Below are positions 28,801-39,074 of a stretch of 64,000 nt of DNA, piece by piece. Each line of letters begins with the position of its first letter. Positions within the stretch are counted from its first letter, which is position 1. Below the pieces are notes generated by a model that saw nothing but the letters and a program-made list of their open reading frames with translations, was not told the origin of the DNA and made no database searches. The DNA comes from Poronia punctata. Lineage: Eukaryota; Ascomycota; Sordariomycetes; Xylariales; Xylariaceae. The stretch covers positions 124,001 to 188,000 of the forward strand of contig MU401470.1 in assembly GCA_022579005.1 (NCBI GenBank), in the 5' to 3' direction. Position numbers and translations under genes: made by a program.

Positions 28801-29963
28801 TTACGTCTACGAGGTCAGTTATTCTGAAGTGCCCAAGCCTCACCCATTGAGTCAACTCTTAATGTTGAATACCCAAAAAGGAGACACGGTGTACCTGGGT
28901 AGGCTGTAGCTCCTTGCGTCTTGGCCACGTGCGTCGACCATGCAGCCTAGCACTGGATTTTACCGACAAGCCTGACGGTAGATAATGTACCCCCGTACGT
29001 TAGAACATGGGCAGCCGGGACTATAATTGTAAACAATCTTCGTGCCCTTGCAAGCAATCAAAATCACCATACAGCCAAATTCATGGAGGCTGAGGAATGA
29101 GACTTGGGCTAGAAGTGGCGTTGTGGATGATACATAAAAGGGGAGTTGTTGGATCATTCGTCTCTTGAGTGGATATCCGGGCTGTATATAAGCCCAAGGT
29201 CCACTCACAGTATGCTGTGATTTTAAACCCGACGCTCGTCGGTGCTGACTTCTACGTGTATCCGGCGCGCGCGGGTGTCGCCTTACTGCAGGGAGAATCC
29301 TCGGCAAAGCATTACTTGAGACGCGCTGGGCATACCGTGTAAGTACTCCCACCCGTACGCAACGCGTACAGCATACGGGCCGTGGGTGGGCTATAACAGG
29401 GCATCTTGGTTCCGATCCGCGCTCCGGCCCCGGCCCGCAGTTACTGCCTGTACCTGCAGGACCATTTGCACAAGGCACCAACGCCGCGTCCTGCCGTTAA
29501 GCCTCTTAGCCCTGATCGCTGCCGAGCTTCATTCCGAAGAACTTCATTATGTTCCCTTATATATTGAGCTTCAAAGGCCTTGGGGAAAAGGCACGCGTAT
29601 GTTAATTAATCAAGGTAGATTCATCCAATACTGATTCAACATTCCTCTTACCTTATGTTATCTTGCTCCCTTCCTCTAGAGGACCTAGGGATGATTGGCG
29701 GATAATGACTATATCTACACTTGTAAACCCTTTAATGTCACTCGAGAGGGATAGACATAAGACCCATGGGCGCATCGGCTATCGTTGAATGTAGCCAAAT
29801 ATTGGTGTGCATTCCAATCTTCGCCTCCGTCGGTTTCAGTCTGGTTCACATTGGCGTCATAGGTAAAATGCTTGGATTTAGGAATGTACGGGACGGACAT
29901 ATTTCCAACGTGAAAGTTTACGAGTAGGTGCCCAAACTTCAAAGGAGATCTCCTTCAAAGGAA
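25897..29963. other. Gene-free interval left of the transposon nest
   Basis: About 4 kb with no supported gene. Frames at 26883-27164 (+), 27190-27516 (-), 28623-28850 (+) and 28960-29481 (-) were read and show no recognisable domain, signal sequence or consistent splicing. Base composition is normal, unlike the AT-rich block to the right. Confidence 0.45.
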
Positions 29964-29969
29964 GGGAGA
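29964..29969. repeat. Putative left target-site duplication of the outer element (GGGAGA)
   Basis: GGGAGA immediately before the left terminal repeat matches GGGAGA at 39075-39080 immediately after the right one. It could be read as 5 bp (GGGAG) or up to 7 bp (AGGGAGA), depending on where the terminal repeat is taken to begin and end. Confidence 0.6.
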
Positions 29970-30200
29970 GAAAAGGATATGAGCTTGCAAGGGAATCAAA
30001 AGTGGGATTAAAGGTAATGTATTTCTATGTATCTCTCTAGATGTAAACATATCTTTTTATACCCTTTAGAATAAGGTTTAGGTCTGATAACAAAGGGGGT
30101 TGCAACCTAGATACAAGGGTATAAAGGAAATAACAGCCCCTTTAAATAAATAAATACAAGTCCAACGCTCTAAACCTTCCTTTTCTATCCTTCCTAAGCA
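29970..30200 (+). repeat. Left direct terminal repeat of the outer element
   Basis: Aligns without gaps to 38844-39074 at a constant offset of 8874 bp. There are 12 differences in 231 bp, all transitions. It begins near GAAAAGGATATGAGCTTGC and ends CTATCCTTCCTAAGCA. Confidence 0.85.
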
Positions 30201-30311
30201 AATAAATAGCAAACGGAAAGTCCGCGCCCCTGCGGTAACTATAGCGATAACGATTCGGGTTGAAGAATAGTCGGTTTATAATGTTATTTTTCGTTCTTTT
30301 GGTGTGTTGTT

Positions 30312-30445
30312 CTCGCGTAATAGACGACCGATTGGTAGATATAGCTACACGGCTTATATAAAGGGGGTTGGTCTTGCGTAACAAACAACCTTTAGATGTA
30401 TATGGCCTTGCGTAACAGACGGCCGGTTAGTAAATATGGCCACAC
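30312..30445 (+). repeat. Left part of the interrupted tandem array in the outer element
   Basis: About two units of a roughly 60-bp repeat with the core CGGCTTATATA, a G-run and CTTGCGTAACAGACG, ending ATATGGC. The array stops at CACAC, where the middle element begins, and resumes at 38553. Confidence 0.75.
30441..30445. repeat. Left target-site duplication of the middle element (CACAC)
   Basis: CACAC precedes the left TIR and is repeated at 38553-38557. Joining the flanks over one copy gives ATGGCCACACGGCTTATATA, which is the consensus of the host tandem array. Confidence 0.85.
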
Positions 30446-30478
30446 TACGGCGGACGATAGAGCCGACTGTTCGTTTTC
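30446..30478 (+). repeat. Left terminal inverted repeat of the middle element
   Basis: Begins TACGGCGGACGATAGAGC and continues with CGACTGTTCGTTTTC. It is the reverse complement of 38520-38552 apart from one C/T difference at the 19th base. Confidence 0.9.
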
Positions 30479-30570
30479 CTAAACTTACACCAATGTAAAT
30501 TTGGTAAATTGCACCTACCGGTTAGGGTAAGGGCCCTATCACTTCTATATGCATTGCATTTATACCTTAT

Positions 30571-31020
30571 GCAATTGGCTGCCATAACCTTGGACCTTGC
30601 AAATTGACTGTTATGACCTTGGACCTTGCGAATTGGCTGCTATAACCAAGGGCCTTGCAAAGTGACTGGCCATGACCTTGGACCTTGCGAATTGGCTGCC
30701 ATAACCAAGGGCCTTGCAAAGTGACTGGCCATGACCTTGGACCTTGCGAATTGGCTGCTATAACTAAGGGCCTTGCAAAGTGACTGGCCATGACCTTGGA
30801 CCTTGCGAATTGGCTGCCATAACCAAGGGCCTTGCAAAGTGACTGGCTATGACCTTGGACCTTGCGAATTGGCTGCTATAACTAAGGGCCTTGCAAAGTG
30901 ACTGGCCATGACCTTGGACCTTGCGAATTGGCTGCCATGACACAAGGGCCCTGCGAATTGGCTGCTATAACCAAGGCGTGCAAGGGCCCTGCAATTGGCT
31001 GCTATAACAAGCGGCCCTGC
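30571..31020 (+). repeat. Left subterminal tandem array (59-bp period)
   Basis: About seven copies of a 59-bp unit built from two related half-units: GGCTGCCATAACCAAGGGCC followed by TTGCAAAGTGACT, and GGCCATGACCTTGGACC followed by TTGCGAATT. Open frames across it on both strands are repeat artefacts (for example peptides repeating ARPLVIAANSQGP). The core GCAATTGGCTGC recurs in inverted sense in the right array. Confidence 0.85.
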
Positions 31021-31044
31021 AAGGTGTGGCTAGGGGTGTGGCTA

Positions 31045-31048
31045 GGTA
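31045..31048. repeat. Left target-site duplication of the inner element (GGTA)
   Basis: GGTA before the inner left repeat is matched by GGTA at 38133-38136. Joining the flanks over one copy makes a continuous run of GGTGTGGCTAGG-like 12-mers. Confidence 0.6.
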
Positions 31049-31186
31049 TAGAAAAGACGAGAGGAGTAAGTGAGTTGTTATTGGGAAGAATTCTAGCTAT
31101 GTAGGTTCTAGCGTAAAATAGCATATAACTCCTAAAAATGACTAAATACACTATATTGCACTATATATACAGTGCAGATCCCTAAT
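31049..31186 (+). repeat. Left terminal repeat of the inner element
   Basis: Aligns without gaps to 37995-38132. By my count 18 of 138 positions differ and all are transitions (G/A or C/T), in both directions, as expected if each copy was independently hit by RIP. It contains TGCACT...AGTGCA dyad symmetry near the right end. Confidence 0.85.
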
Positions 31187-34100
31187 AAAGGAGAAAACAA
31201 TAAAATAAGTGCCTACACTTATAAGTAACAAAAAAAAGGGGTTTAAATAACAATTTAGCTATTATTTTAGCAAACTAATTATTTTATTAACTTATTTTTA
31301 TAACGTTTGCTAGGTCTTTTTGTTTAATTAATTTTTTTCTTTAGAATATAGGTAACCTTTCTGTAAAACAAACACTTTTAGTATATTTATATAATACTTA
31401 TATTATATTTTTTTGCTATTTAAATATTTTAGTTTTTATAAATTTTTGCTTGCTTAATATTTAATTTAAAATAGTTTTTTTTATTTAAGTGTTAACTTTA
31501 GCTATTTACTTTTTTAAAAAGCTATAACTAGATTTTTTGTTTATAAGACAACTTCTTTTTAATTATAAATAGCTTATTAACAAGCTTTAAAAGACTTATG
31601 CTTAAATTTAATATTTTTTTAACTATATTATATTTAAGCAATATAATTTATAACAATTAGTTTATGTTATAAAAACAAAAAAAGTTTATATATATTTAAT
31701 TTTAATGCGTTAACTAGGTTATAAGATCTAGGTAAAGGGTGCTTAATAGTAAAAGCGTTTTTAAGAGTATAGCTATATAAGATTTTAAAAAGAAAGTATT
31801 TTAAAGTCTTAATATAACAAGCATTAACAGCTTTTAGTGCTAGGTATAGCTTTTAGTTTTAATTTAATTTTGTTTTAAAATTAGCTAGTTTGTTAAAGAC
31901 AAATTAAATAATTTAATTAAATATTTTAACTAATTTTATACTTTTGTAAAACTTTGCTAGTATGTTTAAAAGATATATTCTTAGGTTTTTAATTTTTTAA
32001 TAAAATTGGTATAAGTAAAATGCGCTTTTAAGATTTAAATAAAATGCTATAGAGATTGTTTTAATTATTATATACTATTAATTTATATAGTTAAATGCTA
32101 TATTTTTATTTATAAATGTAAAGAGAAAAGCCTAGCTATAATAAGAAAACACGTTTATAAAATAGAAAATATATTAAAATTTTTGTTTTAACGCAAAAAA
32201 TAAACTAATAAAGTCTTTAACTAAGACCTAGAATAGTTTAAATATTGTAATCAGAAGATTTAAAGCCTTAGGCCTTGCTAAGTTATATTTTATACACTAA
32301 ATATATTTTAAAATGTAATCTTTTATATTTTGTGCTATAAATAGCTAGTAAACAAATTAATTTAGCTTTTTTAAAGTAATAAAAAAATAAAAATAACTTA
32401 CTATATTATAAGCTAGTTTTAATGCTTGCTTAACCTTTAATTTTACAAAGCATTTCTTTTAGATTTTGTTTTTTTAATGCTTTAACAAGCTATTATAAAT
32501 TTAAAATAACTTATATTAGTTAGCTAGTAAACAAATGCTAAGCTGTTTTAAGTTACTATTTAATATATTAATAAAATATTTTTATATGTTTAAATACTAC
32601 AGTAAATTAAAAAATTAAGCATTTTTTATAATTTTTTTAAGTAGTTAAGTTATTTTTAAAACTAGTTTTGTAAAATTATTAGTTAACACTTTTTATATTT
32701 AATTTACTATTAAATTTAATTGTTTATTAAATATTAGTTTTTTTAGTTATAATTTATATTTATTTAGTTTATTTAACTACTTTTAAATCTTAGCTATAAC
32801 TAAATTAACTTATATAGCGTTATAAAATAGCTTATTAATAAAATTTGTTTGCTTTTTTTTATTTAAAGATTTTAAAAGCTTTTTATATTTATTAACGCTA
32901 TTTTTTTATACTTAAGTTTTTGCTTTATTATTTATATAACCAAAATTTAACAGGTTTTTATAACATTTAAGATTTTTAAACAAGGTTTTTAATAAAGCGT
33001 TTACTACCTAATTTTTTTTTTTTTTAATATATACTATTTTTATATTTAATAAACATAGTTTTTTAGCTTAACAAGCATATATTTTTTTAACGTTTAATAA
33101 AGTTAAAAAAAATGTTAAAGGTTTATAGTTTATATATATAATTAATAAAACTTGCAATTTTAAGTATTAATTATAACGTTAAGCAAATTTTATAATACTA
33201 TAAAGTTTTTGCTTATACGTTTTATAATTTTTTTAAGTTTTTATAAATAAAAAGCTATTATATAATAAAAGTTTTAAAACTTAATCTTGCGTTTGCAAGA
33301 TATAGCATTTAGCTACAAATATAAAAGCATTTAAATATATATTATATAAATAATCTAATAAATAACTATGCATTTTAACTACTTTAACAGCTTTTATTTT
33401 TAATAAATTAAAAAATAAAGCTTTAGCATTGCTTTATTGCTATAGTATATTTTTTTAAAGTCTGTTTAGTAGTTTAAAAATCTTTAAGCAATTCTTTACT
33501 TATTTTTAAACTAGTTTAAATGCTTTTATAAATTGTTATATTACTGTTTAGTTTTTTAAAACAGGCTATTTTTTTAATTGTTTAACTTAATCTTATTTAA
33601 CTATTATCTTGCTTTTAATTTTATAGTTAATTTTTAAAGCTAGGATTTTTTTAAATTTAATAAACACTTTTTTAAAAAATAACTTTAATTTAAACTAAAA
33701 GATTTGTAAAAGAAAATAATCTTTAATTTATTATAATTAAAACTTAACAAATTTATATATAGCAAATATATTATTAATATACTCTATTATAAATATAACT
33801 ACGTTTAAAAATAAAAAAGCAATAAGTAATAGTTTAAGTAACAGTTCTAGGATCAAACTAAGCAAGGTTTGCATTATTTTTAACATAAAATAACTTGCTA
33901 ACTAAGTTTTTTAAAGTATTTAAGTAAGTTATAGTTAAGGAAATTTTAAGATTTTAAATACTAAGATATAGCAGTTATCTAAATAAACTAGTATAGCTTA
34001 GTACTTATATTTAAAGTTAAATTTAAAGTATAATTAAATGCGCAGATTTAAAAGATATTAATATATATTAGCTATAAGAGGGAAATTAGTGCCTAAGAGG

Positions 34101-37100
34101 TTTTTGTTAACTTTACTATAATTAACAGTTAAACAAAGTTTTATAGCTAGATTATATAGTGCTGTTTTGTTTTTATTTATAAGTATAAGTATTATAGTTT
34201 AGTTAAAAAAAAATTTATTTGCTATTTTTATTAGCTTATATATTTTTGCATTTAAATATTTAGTTATAATTTTCTTTATTTAATAAAGCTAGGTATTAGT
34301 TTAGTTTTAGCAATAGGATTAATTTTACAGTTTAGTTTTTAACTTTAATTTAACTTTATAAACGTATAAGTTTGTTAAAATTGCTATGTTTATAATTAAT
34401 AAAGCTTTGCAGTCTTAATATGCGTGCTATACTTTTATATAGTACATTTTAAAGTGTTTTAAAACTAAAGATCTAAATTTCGGTTTTTTATTTTTTTATT
34501 ATTTTAAAATAGCTTAATCTTAAATCTTTTTTTTAAATATAGGCAAAAGCTTAGTTATACGTTTTTTTATTAAAAAGCGACGTGCTAGCTTTATAGATTT
34601 TTTTATAAGCAAAAAGATCTTTTTTTTTAACACTAGTTGCTTAGGTGCTAATTTTAATAAATTTAGTGTTATAAAAAAGCTTTTAAAGACTTAATACGCT
34701 TTTTTTGCTATAAATGTCGCTATTAGTTTAGAAGCATAGAATTTAGACTATTTTTAAACTAAGAAAATAAATTTAAAAGATTTTAGATTTTTTTTAGCAA
34801 TAGTTAGTTTAGTAACGTAATAAGGTTAATAAGAAAAACTTAGTTTTTTAACTAATTTAAATCTTTAAAATAATTTAATTTTTTATTTAACTAATTAAAC
34901 TTAGAATTAGATAAGTTTTTATTTGATTTTTTAAAATTAAATTTTTTAGTTTCTTTAATATTAGGTTTTAGTTTAAGAGCTAGGCAATGTTTATTTAAAA
35001 ACGCAAGTAGGGGACTTGCAATTATAACTTATTTTTTGCTAACAGATTTGTTTTTAATATAAAAAGAATTGTTTTATATTTTTAATATAGCTATAACGTC
35101 TTAGAGCTATAGCAGTTTAAGGATTAATTAGGTAGTTAACTTCTTTTTTTTAGGCTATATTATGGCCTATACTAAACGTAAGATTTTTTTAACTATTGCT
35201 ATAAAGACAACAAATTTTTTAATTATAACTTTATTTTCTAAAAACGTAAAAATATAGAGATAGGCTATCTTTATGTCTTTTAACTTAAGTTTAAATAATT
35301 TTAATTTATTAACTAAAATTAGATTAATAAGATTAATGTTATTTTTTTAATTTGCTTAAAAGCTGTTTAAAGGTATTAAGTGCTTTGTTAGTTTACTTTA
35401 TTTATTATACTTTAGAAGTAAAGTAATTTAATATAATTTAAATACAAAAATAAAGGCAAACGCAAACTGCATATAAGTTTTACTTATGCAAGCATATTTT
35501 TGTGCTGTTTTCTTTGCTTTTTTTAATGCTTAGACAGACAAATGTTTAAGGTTTTAATAAAAGTCGGGACTTAATTGTAGCAAATTTATTAAGGAAACCT
35601 TAACTAAAGTATTTTTTAAAAGCTTTTTATAGTTAAATGCTTTTATTTTCTATTTTTTATAAATCTTAGTTAGAGGTTTTAATAGTTTGTTTAGGTTTTT
35701 TGCTTTTTAGGTTTGTTTAGGCTTAGATGTTATTGTTATAGCTATTAAAGCTAAAGCTATAAAAATAGCTTTGCTGTTTTTAAAATGCTATTTTTTAAAT
35801 AGTTGCTTAATTATATTAGCTATTAGTGCTTATAAAATAGTAGCTTAATCTTGTAAATCTTTGCTTAACTTATTACTTATATTATTAAATTTGGTTTTTT
35901 TAGTAATAATATATTTTACTTTAAAGGATTTAAATAGCAAGGTAATAGCTTTGTTAAGTTTATTAGATTTTAAATTAAGCTTATTTTTAAAATCTTAGTT
36001 TTTGCTGTCTTTTTTATTTTTATTTAAAAAAATGTTATAATAAAGTTGTACTAACTAAAATTGCACTTTTTATATAAACATTTTTTTATTTTTATATTAG
36101 CTTAATAGTGCAACTATTGCTTTTAAGTGCGCTTGTTTTTACTAAGCAAGCTATATATTTAATAAGGCATTATATTTAACCTAAATATAAGTTTTACTTT
36201 TATACTAAAAGCAGGCTTTTTTTTTAGGTTTTAAGGATTTTAATCTGTTAATTAGAAAATAGGTTAAGTTTTTTTTTAAAAGCAGGTTTTTTGTGCTTAT
36301 TTTTTAGGCCTTCTAATTAGCAAATAATGTATTTGTTAAAATAAAGGTATAAGCATTAGCATAATAACCTTTTTAACAATAATTAAAGCAAACTATTTCT
36401 TTTTATAATTAAAAAACTAAAAATTAAAAAATTACAAATAACTAGTAAGCATTATTTTAATTAGAAGTAGTAAGAAAGGGAGGTAGTTTGCTTGCGTTTT
36501 TTATTGCTTAACTATTATAAAAACGCATTACTAAGCTAAAATAGTTTTAATATAGCAAGAAATAAAAGTAACTTATAGCAAGATTTGCTATTACTTTAAA
36601 ATAATATTTTATAATAGCTTATTTAATTATAAAACTTTGTTTATTATTTAAAGCTTTTTAAAGTGCATTTAATTAAATTTGTTTTTGCTTTTTTTTAATA
36701 GACCTAGTTTTGTTTTTTAAGGTTTTTTATAACTTTTAAATTGCGTTATAATATTTTTAAAGTAAGTTAGCATTTTAAGCTTTGTTACTTAAAAATTTTT
36801 GCTTTAAAGCAAAGTTTTTTAGTTTATTAACAAACTAATAAATAACTATACAAAGTAATATTACTTTTATAAAAAAAAAGGTAGTAGCTTAGGTATAGAT
36901 ATTTTAAATAGGCCTAAAATTATCTTTTTTACTAGCTTAATAAAAAGTATTTTAAATACGACTATAGTATTGTGCTAGGGGTTTGTTTTTTTTTTAGCTA
37001 ATTTTTATAAAGTTTTTGATTTTATTTTAAGTATTAATAGGTTTAACTAGGTACTTGTTTTTTAACGCCTGTTTAAATACGTTAAGGTTATTTTAAGTAG

Positions 37101-37994
37101 CTTAATTTATTATTACTTTATTAATTAGATTTTATAGCTTAGCATTTAAATTTAAAAACATTATAGCTTTTTTTATATAAAGCATGTTAATAAAACTAAT
37201 AACTTTTAATACTAAGATATTCTAATCCTAGTATTTGTAGCAGCAGAATTGCTAGTATATTTAGAATAGCTATTTTAATGCTGCTTTAAATTTATTAAAT
37301 TTGCTATATGCTTTAAGGTTTAGTACGGCTATTGTGCTAGGTTTTTAGGTTGTTATAATGTTTATAAATCCTATGTTTAGCAAATATAGTTTTGTTAGTT
37401 TAATAAAGAGGTTAGATCTTAAAAATAGGTAAATTATTAAAAAGGAGGACAGGTTTAATAACGTTGTGGATTTAGGTAGTTTTTTTGTTTTTAAACCTAG
37501 GGTTAAGGTGGTTTTTTATAATTTTTCTAATAACGTATTTATTTAGTACAATAACGTTTAAAAAATAAGGTTTAAAAAAGCCGGTTAATAGCTTAGGGAA
37601 AAAGCTAGTTTAATTAAAGGAAATATTGCAAGATAGTTAAAGCTTGTAATTAATAATGCTTAACTATAAAACTTGGTTATATTATTTATGTAGTATATTT
37701 AATATAAGTAAGAGATTAACGTAGTAAAAAGGTTTTTAACTTATTTAAAAAACATAAATAATATAATAATAATAAAGCTTATATAAAGCTAGCAAAAGCA
37801 GCTAAGATAGTTTGCTTATATAAAGCTAGCTAAAGGCTACAAAATAAAGGTGCTTATATAAAGCTAGCTAAAGGCTGCAAAACTATAAAAGTAGTATTAA
37901 ACAAGTTAGAATTTAATAAAAAGCATAAAAATTATAAAAATTAGTTTAAATAATTGCTTTTAGCGTTGCTTTAGCAGTTTTAAAATAAAGGCAC
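31187..37994. other. AT-saturated interior of the inner element
   Basis: 6.8 kb with no coding capacity. A short degenerate tandem motif (GCTTATATAAAGCTAGC plus TAAAGGCTGCAAAA) occurs three times at about 37784-37880. Nothing else could be assigned. Confidence 0.7.
37784..37880 (+). repeat. Short tandem motif, three copies
   Basis: AGCTTATATAAAGCTAGC-like motif at about 37785, 37813 and 37851, followed in two copies by TAAAGGCTRCAAAA. It lies just upstream of the right inner terminal repeat. Confidence 0.6.
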
Positions 37995-38132
37995 TAAAAA
38001 AAACAAGAAAAGTAAGTAAGTTATTATTAAAAAGAATTCTAGCTATGTAGGTTCCAGCGTAAAATAGCATATAACTCTTAAAAATAACTAAATATACTGT
38101 GTTGCACTGTATATACAGTGCGGATCCCTAAT
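37995..38132 (+). repeat. Right terminal repeat of the inner element
   Basis: Partner of 31049-31186. It keeps a perfect 18-bp palindrome GCACTGTATATACAGTGC at about 38104-38121 that is broken by transitions in the left copy. Confidence 0.85.
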
Positions 38133-38136
38133 GGTA
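38133..38136. repeat. Right target-site duplication of the inner element (GGTA)
   Basis: GGTA immediately after the right inner repeat, matching 31045-31048. Confidence 0.6.
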
Positions 38137-38215
38137 TGTGGCTGGCCGACCTACTTTAAAAGTGGCAGCGAATAGGAATTAGCTGCGGACCTTGTAATTG
38201 TAACCTTTGCAATTA

Positions 38216-38396
38216 GAAATGGCTGCAATTGGGAATAGCTGCAATTGCAAAAGACCTTGCAATTGGGAATGGCTGCAATTGGGAATAGCTGCAATTGGGA
38301 ATGGCTGCAATTGGGAATGGCTGCAATTGGGAATGGCTGCAATTGGGAATGGCTGCAATTGGGAATGGCTGCAATTGGGAATGGCTGCAATTGCCA
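38216..38396 (+). repeat. Right subterminal tandem array (16-bp unit)
   Basis: About ten near-perfect copies of GGCTGCAATTGGGAAT, interrupted once by a GCAAAAGACCTTGC variant. The array reads open in several frames (peptides repeating NCSHSQLQPFPIAAIP), which is a property of the repeat and not a gene. Confidence 0.85.
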
Positions 38397-38519
38397 AGGG
38401 CTAATTGCGAATAACTTACTGCCAAGGTCTAGAAATTCCGGTTTAACTGATTTATGTAAATAACGCCTATACCCCTTTGGCATTAGGGTGGACCTAACAC
38501 GAAAAAACGACGAAAAGTT

Positions 38520-38552
38520 GAAAACGAACAGTCAGCTCTATCGTCCGCCGTA
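38520..38552 (-). repeat. Right terminal inverted repeat of the middle element
   Basis: Inverted partner of 30446-30478, ending GCTCTATCGTCCGCCGTA on the plus strand. Confidence 0.9.
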
Positions 38553-38798
38553 CACACGGCTTATATAGGGGGTAGCCCTGCGTAACAGACGGCTTGATAG
38601 ATAAATATGGCCACACAGCTTATATAAGGGGGTTAGTCCTGCGTAACAGACGACCTATGGCCACACAGCTCATATAGGGGAGGTATAGCCCTGCATAACA
38701 AACAGCTTGATGGATAAATATAGCCACACGGCTTATATAGGGGGTAGCCCTGCGTAACAGACGACCGATAGATAGATATAGCTACACGGCTTATGATA
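38553..38798 (+). repeat. Right part of the tandem array in the outer element, beginning with the CACAC duplication
   Basis: Four to five units of about 50-63 bp: CACACGGCTTATATAGGGGG, then TAGCCCTGCGTAACAGACGG, then CTTGATAGATAAATATGGC. The first five bases (38553-38557) are the right CACAC target duplication of the middle element. Confidence 0.8.
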
Positions 38799-38843
38799 GA
38801 TAGATGTTAATAATAATTTAACCCTGCCTCACCGAGGGCACCA

Positions 38844-39074
38844 AAAAAGGATATAAGCTTGCAAGGGAATCAAAAGTGGGATTAAAGGTAATGTATTTCT
38901 ATGTATCTCTCTAGATGTAAACATATCTTTTTATACCCTTCAAAATAAGGTTCAGGTCTGATAACAAAGGGGGTTGCAACCTGGATACAGGGGTGTAAAG
39001 GAAGTAACAGCCCCTTTAAATAAATAAATGCAAGTCCAACGCTCTAAACCTTCCTTTTCTATCCCTCCCAAGCA
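38844..39074 (+). repeat. Right direct terminal repeat of the outer element
   Basis: Partner of 29970-30200, gap-free. It is preceded by a purine run (CACCAAAAAAGG) and followed by GGGAGA at 39075-39080, the putative right target duplication. Confidence 0.85.

Larger units (their letters stand above)
31049..38132. mobile_element. Inner element with 138-bp direct terminal repeats, RIP-degenerate (probable LTR retrotransposon relic)
   Basis: 7084 bp bounded by 138-bp direct repeats with GGTA flanks. The interior (31187-37994) is extremely AT-rich, with TAA, TAG and TTTAA everywhere, and no ATG-started frame of 60 codons on either strand. Remaining cytosines are mostly in GC or CT context, as expected when CpA has been turned to TpA on both strands. 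Size and terminal repeats suit an LTR retrotransposon, but no gag or pol motif survives, so class is inferred from structure only. Confidence 0.75.
30446..38552. mobile_element. Middle element: terminal-inverted-repeat transposon with subterminal tandem arrays, carrying the inner insert
   Basis: 33-bp TIRs at 30446-30478 and 38520-38552 begin TACGGCGGACGATAGAGC and differ at one position. The element is flanked by a 5-bp duplication CACAC. Without the inner element it is about 1.0 kb: TIR, single-copy DNA, a 59-bp tandem array on the left, a 16-bp tandem array on the right, single-copy DNA, TIR. No transposase is encoded, so it is a non-autonomous (MITE-like) DNA transposon. I do not recognise the superfamily; 5-bp duplications with subterminal repeats do not fit the common fungal Tc1/mariner, hAT or Mutator groups. 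Confidence 0.8.
29970..39074. mobile_element. Outer element with 231-bp direct terminal repeats (LTR-like, non-autonomous), carrying two nested inserts
   Basis: Two collinear direct repeats (29970-30200 and 38844-39074) bound the element and are flanked by GGGAGA. When the middle insert and one copy of CACAC are removed, only about 1.0 kb remains: two terminal repeats and an internal tandem array, with no coding capacity. This resembles a TRIM-type non-autonomous LTR element. The purine run AAAAAAGG just before the right repeat could be a polypurine tract. The repeats end in CA but do not begin with TG, so the LTR assignment is tentative. Confidence 0.7.

Noticed and set aside
28960..29481. 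173-codon minus-strand frame left of the transposon nest
   Set aside because: Cys/Arg/Pro-rich translation without motif; start context and neighbours give no support.
30441..30455. CACTA-type transposon end (CACTACGGC)
   Set aside because: The right end reads CCGCCGTACACAC, so the CAC is not mirrored; CACAC as a duplicated target explains both ends.
30567..30837. Repeat-peptide frames with ARPLVIAANSQGP units
   Set aside because: They are translations of the 59-bp subterminal array.
31187..37994. AT-rich block as a mitochondrial insertion or centromere
   Set aside because: It is bounded exactly by terminal repeats and a short duplication, with transition-only divergence, which fits a RIP-degraded element better. 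No mitochondrial gene motif was seen.
38151..38483. Repeat-peptide protein reading NCSHSQLQPF repeats
   Set aside because: It is the translation of the 16-bp tandem array of the middle element, open on both strands.
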